In this document: one piece after another, positions 4,391 through 9,268 of the stretch
How positions within the stretch are numbered: the stretch's first letter is position 1
Layout: every line of letters begins with the position of its first letter
Assembly: GCA_025997875.1 (NCBI GenBank)
Contig: BNVE01000149.1
Span: forward strand, 1-9,268
Reading direction: 5' to 3'
Source of the DNA: Spirochaetia bacterium
GTDB lineage: Bacteria > Spirochaetota > Spirochaetia > Treponematales > Breznakiellaceae
Length of the DNA stretch: 9,268 bases
Notes under the pieces: model-generated
The model's input: only the letters and a program-made list of their open reading frames with translations
What the model was told of the DNA's origin: nothing
Database searches by the model: none
Translations under genes and position numbers: made by a program

Positions 4391-5866
4391 ATGGCAGCCA
4401 AGATGCCCGGAAATCCTTTCAAGAACCGGAACGTCCGTTATGGGACTGTTTCTGTGATCATCACCCTGACGGTGATCCTCTTTATCGTGCTTTTGAATGT
4501 GGTGCTGAGCGCCCTGTTCAACAAGTTCCCCCTGAATATCGATCTTACCGAGGACCAGATCTTTGAAGTCTCCGAAGAAACAAAGAAATTCCTTGCGTCC
4601 CTGGAAGAGGATGTCAATATCTATGTGCTTAATACGGAGGACCGCTTTGTCTCCAGCAGTCCTACGGAATATTTTGTCCAGGCCAATGAGGTCATCCATA
4701 AATACGGGCAGCTTTCTTCCAGGATAAAGCTTGAATACGTTGATCTGGTGCGGAATCCCGATTTTAGCGCCCGCTATCCCGATGAAACCCTGGGGGTAAA
4801 CAGTATCCTTGTTACTGCAAGGGGAAAAACCAGGGCCCTTTCCGCGGCGGATCTTTTTAATATCCGCAGTTCCAATTATGGGGCCTATGTAGCGTCCTCC
4901 AAAGCGGAGCAGACCATGACCTCAGCATTACTGAATATTTTGAGCAATAAGAAGACCCTTATTTCGATAATAAACGGCCATGGGGAACAGGATGCGGAAA
5001 TCGCCGGTTTTATTGAACTGCTGAACCTGAATGCCTGGGATACGGTAACCCAGAATCTTCTTACCGAAGAAATCAGCCCCGACGCCTCCATGCTGATCCT
5101 TGCTTCACCGGCGCGTGATCTTTCTGTTGAGGAGCTGCAGAAAATCGACGCCTTCCTTGGGGACGGGAACAACCGGGTCCTCTTCTGCATTTCTGCTTTA
5201 AACCAGCCGGTACTGCCCAACCTTAAAGCTTTCCTTGCCGAATGGGGGCTGGAGGTGGAGCAGGGGACGGTCTTCGAGACCGATGCCGCAAGGATTCTGA
5301 ACGAAAACCCCTTCTTTGCCCTGGCGGATTATGGAGAAGAAAACTATTCAAAGAATATGACCGGACAGGGACTTTTCCCGTCCCTGCCCCAGGCCCGTCC
5401 GATCAAACTGCTCTTTGAATCCGGGCGCTACCGGACTACAACAGCCTTAATCCGTTCTTCCCCCACTTCCGGTGTCCGCCCCCTGGAGCTTCCCGAAGGC
5501 TGGAGCGTGACCCCCGCCTCCCTGACCGGTAATGTGCCCCTCCTGGCCCTGAGTACCCAGGCCCGCCAAAATATCGACAGGGATATGGTGCGCGCCCATG
5601 TGATCCTCTGCGGTTCCCCTTTGGCCCTGCACCCAATCACCCTGGCAAATCCCAATCTTGCCAATTCGGAATATTTTCTGGAACTGTTGGGCAGGCTTTC
5701 GGAAAGGGAAGACCAGATTTATGTTCAGGATAAGACCATGGGCTTTACCAATCTCAGGGTCACCGGGCTTCAGGTGCTGGTGATGGCGCTGGTGTTTGTA
5801 GCGCTGCTGCCCCTGGGCGTATTCGGCGCCGGCATTACAGTCTGGCTCCGCCGCCGGCACAAGTAG
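4391..5866 (+). CDS. GldG-like ABC transporter auxiliary protein (PF09822 type)
   Basis: This 491-residue protein is anchored at both ends, with membrane segments at about 19-42 and 463-484 and a large domain between them that should face the periplasm. After the first helix, FNKFPLNIDLTEDQIFEVSE is the hallmark of GldG-like proteins (usually RxDLTxxxxYTLS). INGHGEQDAEI (about 194-204) corresponds to the conserved GHGE motif. The C terminus is a helix followed by WLRRRHK on the cytoplasmic side. I chose ATG 4391 because GGTGGAG lies 6 nt upstream; a GTG at 4379 would add four residues and overlap the permease gene. The gene starts 2 bp after the permease stop. It probably works with the permease as the extracytoplasmic part of the complex. 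Confidence 0.85.
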   Translation: MAAKMPGNPFKNRNVRYGTVSVIITLTVILFIVLLNVVLSALFNKFPLNIDLTEDQIFEVSEETKKFLASLEEDVNIYVLNTEDRFVSSSPTEYFVQANEVIHKYGQLSSRIKLEYVDLVRNPDFSARYPDETLGVNSILVTARGKTRALSAADLFNIRSSNYGAYVASSKAEQTMTSALLNILSNKKTLISIINGHGEQDAEIAGFIELLNLNAWDTVTQNLLTEEISPDASMLILASPARDLSVEELQKIDAFLGDGNNRVLFCISALNQPVLPNLKAFLAEWGLEVEQGTVFETDAARILNENPFFALADYGEENYSKNMTGQGLFPSLPQARPIKLLFESGRYRTTTALIRSSPTSGVRPLELPEGWSVTPASLTGNVPLLALSTQARQNIDRDMVRAHVILCGSPLALHPITLANPNLANSEYFLELLGRLSEREDQIYVQDKTMGFTNLRVTGLQVLVMALVFVALLPLGVFGAGITVWLRRRHK

Positions 5867-5877
5867 GGGAAGGGATC

Positions 5878-7314
5878 GTGGCAAAGAAACTGATTTTTAT
5901 CGCAGTAATGCTGGTGATCCTTGCTTCCCTGGGTATTACCCTGGCGGTTCTGAACCGGCCGGATTCCAAAGCCGCCCCGGCGGCATTTCAGGATGAACGG
6001 GAATATATCATCGACCTTGGCGGAGCTTCCGCAGGGGAAGGGGGGGCCGCTTCGGTAACCATAAAAAACAGCGCAGGGGAATATACCGTGGTACCCGGGG
6101 ACACCGCCTCGATCCTGGGTTATGAAGATTTTTCCGTGGATACCTACTACCTTAGAAGAATTATTGATGTTTCAGGCCGCCTGGTTTCCCAAGGCCTGGT
6201 AACCGACGAAGAAACGGACCTTGCCCCCTTTGGGCTTGCGCCGCCCCGGGCAGAGGTCCGGATAAAACCGGTTCAGGGCAGCGAAGTAATCCTGTACATC
6301 GGCAACCTATCCCCCGATGGATACAATGTGTACGCCAAAAAAGAGGGGAGTCCGTCGATCTACCTTGCAAGTTCCGGGGATACGGGAAACTACCTTAAGG
6401 GCGCCCTTGATTTTATCGATCCGGAAATAAGCCCCGCCCCTGCAGATGACGGCTCCGGGACCCTGGTCTTTGATCGGATCACCCTGGGCGGCGCGGTCCG
6501 TCAGGGTGAAGAGGTCAGCATTTTTGACAGCGATAGTGCTGGAGCGGCTAACTCCCCTGTCAAAACTTCCATCCGTATCAGCGGCCCCATAGAGGCAAGG
6601 CTTAACATGGATCGGGGCTATCCCGTGATCCAAACCATCTTCGGCATCCGCGCTTCCCGGGTTGCGGCGCGTATCAACGGCAGCGGCGATCTTGCAAAAT
6701 TCGGCCTTGATAAACCCTGGTCCACCGCCTCGGTAAGCGGCGTCCTGGGTCAGGGCCTTGGCGGTTTTGGCCTCCGTGCTTCAAAGCCCGATGCCGCCGG
6801 CAAGGTGTATATTCAGCGGGAAGGTACGGACCTGGTTTACGAAGCAGACGCCTCGCCGCTTTCCTGGCTGGAAACTTCCTGGTTTGATTTGATGGACAGA
6901 CTTATCATCTTTCCCTTTATCGACACCGTTTCTTCAGTAGAAGTGCGAACCCCCGCACGGACCGTGTCCTTTTCCCTTTCTGGCGATGGGGATGAGCTCA
7001 AGGTAAAAGCCCTGGGACTCGACATTGATACTGCGAATTTCCGCACCTACTATCAAACCCTGATGCTTGCCATGTACGACGAAGTGAGCAGCGAAAAACC
7101 CGCGCCCGGCGCAAAGCCCGTCATGGAGATCAGCTATCATTACCGTGACGGCAAGGCAGCTGACACCGTGTCCTTTTATTCCACCGATTCCCGCCGCGTC
7201 CTTACCAGCTTTAACGGCGGCCGTGCATTTTACACCTTCGCTGTCTATGTTGACAGGGTTTTAGCCGACCTGGATCAGATACTGGCGGGCAAGAAGGTGT
7301 TGACGTATATATAG
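5878..7314 (+). CDS. DUF4340 protein, membrane-anchored
   Basis: This 478-residue protein has an N-terminal signal anchor (hydrophobic 5-25 after MAKK) and a large extracytoplasmic part. The DUF4340 signature is clear: DLAPFGLAPPRAEVRI (115-130), EVILYIGNLSPDGYNVYA (136-153) and EGSPSIYLASSG (156-167). A similar start, DLAKFGLDKP, recurs at 271-280, suggesting a second, more diverged module. DUF4340 genes commonly follow GldG-like genes in ABC operons; their function is unknown. The start is GTG at 5878, preceded by AGGGGAAGGG and 11 bp after the previous stop. A convergent gene ends only 40 bp beyond its stop, and I see no clear terminator hairpin in that gap. Confidence 0.85.
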   Translation: MAKKLIFIAVMLVILASLGITLAVLNRPDSKAAPAAFQDEREYIIDLGGASAGEGGAASVTIKNSAGEYTVVPGDTASILGYEDFSVDTYYLRRIIDVSGRLVSQGLVTDEETDLAPFGLAPPRAEVRIKPVQGSEVILYIGNLSPDGYNVYAKKEGSPSIYLASSGDTGNYLKGALDFIDPEISPAPADDGSGTLVFDRITLGGAVRQGEEVSIFDSDSAGAANSPVKTSIRISGPIEARLNMDRGYPVIQTIFGIRASRVAARINGSGDLAKFGLDKPWSTASVSGVLGQGLGGFGLRASKPDAAGKVYIQREGTDLVYEADASPLSWLETSWFDLMDRLIIFPFIDTVSSVEVRTPARTVSFSLSGDGDELKVKALGLDIDTANFRTYYQTLMLAMYDEVSSEKPAPGAKPVMEISYHYRDGKAADTVSFYSTDSRRVLTSFNGGRAFYTFAVYVDRVLADLDQILAGKKVLTYI

Positions 7315-7354
7315 GATGAGTTAAACGACAGGGATAAAACTTTGCGGACAGACG

Positions 7355-8173
7355 CTAAATGGCAAACTCGCTGCTTGGGGAATTGATGAAACCCAGAGTC
7401 AGGCTGCTAAAGAGCAGGGGTTTTTCGTACATGGAAGCGTGACCGCAGCCGGGTAGTATAACATGGTGGGCGTTTTTAATTCCCCGCAGCATGGTTTCCT
7501 GTTCCCGTAAAGGAATTAAATAATCATTTTCGGCGCTTACCACCAGGACCGGCATATCGAGCAAGGGCAGTTGATCGATAACATTGAAATTCTCGGAACT
7601 ATTGGTAAGGCGGACGAGCCGTTCCTTGACCTCGGCGCTTGCGAAAAAAGGAACAAGGATTTCTTTTCGTTTATCCATCCATGCCTTTTCCCGTTCGTAA
7701 AAAGTGTCCGAGTAGATCACCGGAATTGCCGCCAGGTAGTAGGCCAGCCCGCCCTCCAATTTGGCGGCCTCGTTCCAGGCATGACCGATGTCGGCTAACA
7801 GGGGGGCGGTACGGGCGGCCCCGTTGAACAGGGCCAGCCGCCGTACTTTTTGGGGAAAGCGCACCGCGTAACCGAGGCCCACCTCGGCGCCGTAGGAAAT
7901 GCCGCAGATATTTATCTTTTCAAGTTTCAGGGTATCAAGGAGGGCGCCCAGCAGGGCAATCTGGATTGAGTGATCGTAGGGGGCGCTCATCCGCGCACTC
8001 TGTCCCTGATCAAAAAAATCAACCAGGACAAGTTTATTGTCCCTGGAAAAATTCTCAATGAAGAGGGCCCAGCTTTTGGTTGACATCATAATGCCGTTAA
8101 GCAGCAGGATGGGCTCTCCTTCTCCGTAGGTCTCGTAGTAAACTTTTTTTCCCTGAAACTCGAATTCAGCCAT
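7355..8173 (-). CDS. Alpha/beta hydrolase
   Basis: This 272-residue cytoplasmic enzyme has the alpha/beta hydrolase fold. The nucleophile elbow is GISYG with Ser93, the acid is Asp217 in SAENDYLIP, and the base is His245 in LPGCGHASMYEKP, giving a complete triad. The oxyanion region is LLLNGIMMSTKSW (23-35), with Asn in the place of the usual His of HG. There is no signal peptide. The ATG overlaps the stop of the upstream CoA-transferase by one base (TAATG), and GGAAGGAAG lies inside the end of that gene, so translation is probably coupled. The pairing suggests a thioesterase or ester hydrolase acting on a related short-chain acyl compound. The substrate cannot be told from the sequence, and esterase, lactonase or dehalogenase-like activities remain possible. 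Confidence 0.85.
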   Translation of the reverse strand: MAEFEFQGKKVYYETYGEGEPILLLNGIMMSTKSWALFIENFSRDNKLVLVDFFDQGQSARMSAPYDHSIQIALLGALLDTLKLEKINICGISYGAEVGLGYAVRFPQKVRRLALFNGAARTAPLLADIGHAWNEAAKLEGGLAYYLAAIPVIYSDTFYEREKAWMDKRKEILVPFFASAEVKERLVRLTNSSENFNVIDQLPLLDMPVLVVSAENDYLIPLREQETMLRGIKNAHHVILPGCGHASMYEKPLLFSSLTLGFINSPSSEFAI

Positions 8174-9268
8174 TAGTAGGACTTCCTTCCGATAATGCCG
8201 AGATCCATGGATTGACGCATAATGTCTTCCCGGAAATCCGGGTGGGCAATGGCGACCAGGCGCTGAACCCGTTCACGGACATTGGTGCCCCGCAGCTCCG
8301 CTATGCCGTATTCGGTAACCACCCGGTCCACATCCATGCGGGAAAGGCTTACAATAGCGCCCTGGTTCAGGGTAGGTACGATCTTGCTGATCTTTTTGGG
8401 CTGCCCGTCTTTATCCTTGATAGTCGCGGTAGAATACAGGCAGATGTAGGATCTGCCGCCTTTGGAATTCTGGGCGCCGATGGCGGTATCCATCTGTCCG
8501 CCGGTACCGCTGATCTGTTTGGTACCTATGCTCTCGGACGCACACTGGCCGGTGACGTCCACCTCTACCGAGGAATTGATCGACACCTGGTTGTCGTTAA
8601 GACCGATAACATAGGGATCGTTCATGTATTCGCCGTTCAGCACGATGAGGCCGGGGTTATCGTCCACAAAGTCGTACATTTGCCTGGTTCCGAAAACAAA
8701 GGTACAGGCCATTTTCCCCGGCTGTATTTTCTTCAGTTTGCCGGTTATTACTCCCGCCCGGAACAGTTTGCTCATCTCGCTGGTCAGCATTTCCGTGTGT
8801 ACCCCCAGATCCTTTTTGTCATAAAGGGCTTTGGCTATGGCGTTGGGCATTCCCCCAATTCCAAGCTGCAGGCAGTCGCCGTCCCGAATTTCATCAGCCA
8901 CCAGTTTACCGATTTTATTATCCAGCTCGGTGGGTTCAGGATCGGGGACTTCCGGCAGGGGATAATTGGTTTCAATAAGATAATCAACATCGTTGATATG
9001 GACTTCCACGTCTCCAAAGGCCCGGGGCACATTGGGGTTGATTTCCAGAATAACCATATCTGCGTTTTCCCGAATTCCCCGTTCATAGGTTGCGGACAGG
9101 GATATGGACATATACCCGTGCTTATCAGGAGGGCTCGCGTTACAGATAAAAATATTTGTTTTAAGATGCTCCCGGCGCTTCCACCCGGCGTTATGCAGAT
9201 GGTTGGGAACATAGGAAACCGCGTCTATGGCGTGGTTGCGCCTGAGCTGGGCCGTATAGAACCAGGAG
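8173..9268 (-). CDS. CoA-transferase, acetyl-CoA hydrolase/transferase family (Cat1/AbfT-like), partial
   Basis: The frame continues to the window edge, so the N terminus is missing (probably about 75 residues, given the family's usual 430-450). 364 codons are visible. The edge segment reads LRRNHAIDAVSYVPNHLHN and then NIFICNASPPDKHGYMSIS, typical of butyryl-CoA:acetate and 4-hydroxybutyrate CoA-transferases. The ATG at 9109-9111 is internal and not the start. CoA-site GIGGMPNAIA is followed 23 residues from its first Gly by Glu in LGVHTEM, which matches the catalytic glutamate that forms the glutamyl-CoA intermediate. The C-terminal half has SSVEVDVTGQ, GTGGQMD, EYGIAELRG and IAHPDFRED. It should move CoA between acetate and a C3-C4 acyl group in fermentation. 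The exact substrate is not settled (butyryl-, propionyl-, succinyl- or 4-hydroxybutyryl-CoA). Confidence 0.9.
   Translation of the reverse strand, partial: SWFYTAQLRRNHAIDAVSYVPNHLHNAGWKRREHLKTNIFICNASPPDKHGYMSISLSATYERGIRENADMVILEINPNVPRAFGDVEVHINDVDYLIETNYPLPEVPDPEPTELDNKIGKLVADEIRDGDCLQLGIGGMPNAIAKALYDKKDLGVHTEMLTSEMSKLFRAGVITGKLKKIQPGKMACTFVFGTRQMYDFVDDNPGLIVLNGEYMNDPYVIGLNDNQVSINSSVEVDVTGQCASESIGTKQISGTGGQMDTAIGAQNSKGGRSYICLYSTATIKDKDGQPKKISKIVPTLNQGAIVSLSRMDVDRVVTEYGIAELRGTNVRERVQRLVAIAHPDFREDIMRQSMDLGIIGRKSY

Noticed and set aside
4379..5866. GTG at 4379 as the start of the GldG-like gene
   Set aside because: It overlaps the permease by 10 bases and has a weaker ribosome binding site position; ATG 4391 has GGTGGAG 6 nt upstream.
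2566..7314. Gliding-motility machinery
   Set aside because: Only GldA/F/G-like transporter parts are present; these occur widely in non-gliding bacteria, and no other gliding genes are seen.
7315..7354. Terminator between the convergent operons
   Set aside because: No stem-loop with a T-tract is visible in these 40 bases on either strand.
8173..9111. ATG at 9111 as the CoA-transferase start
   Set aside because: The frame stays open to the window edge and encodes family-typical sequence (NHAIDAVSYVPNHLHN, SPPDKHGYMS) before that ATG.

Overview
The window looks like chromosome from a spirochaete, most likely a termite-gut or other host-associated Treponema. The reasons are an IS1202/ISTde1-type transposase, a spirochaete-style lipoprotein signal, a Gld-like ABC exporter operon with an auxiliary protein and a DUF4340 protein, and a fermentative CoA-transferase. 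No rRNA, tRNA or CRISPR array is visible. The genus is an inference from gene content.

Bases 1-2540 are an accessory, AT-richer patchwork. It starts with the 5' part of a minus-strand lipoprotein gene that has no start codon because it runs into a repeat. A 124-bp repeat (119-242) recurs without a mismatch at 1788-1911, and a shrunken relative lies at 2491-2540. Between the two full copies are the tail of a plus-strand membrane protein and a 1.4-kb insertion sequence (about 372-1764) with one DDE transposase. Between the second full copy and the remnant is a toxin-antitoxin operon on the minus strand: a RelE/HigB-like toxin followed by a small HigA-like antitoxin that lacks a helix-turn-helix. 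The pattern repeat - insert - repeat - toxin/antitoxin - repeat remnant resembles a cassette array. The repeat has a hairpin and an RYYYAAC-type box that invite comparison with integron attC sites. This is a hypothesis: no integrase is present and some attC features are missing.

Bases 2554-7314 are a tight plus-strand operon of four genes: ABC ATPase, six-helix ABC-2 permease, GldG-like extracytoplasmic auxiliary protein, and a DUF4340 protein. They overlap or lie within 11 bp of each other. Together they should form one envelope ABC transporter of unknown substrate. Its apparent promoter places the -10 box 6 bp before the ATG, and the -35 box lies in the repeat remnant. The toxin gene has the same 6-bp spacing, so both transcripts could be leaderless.

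Bases 7355-9268 hold a convergent minus-strand pair: an acetyl-CoA hydrolase/transferase-family CoA-transferase (Cat1/4-hydroxybutyrate type), cut by the window edge, and an alpha/beta hydrolase whose start overlaps the CoA-transferase stop by one base. They are probably translationally coupled and act in short-chain acyl-CoA metabolism.
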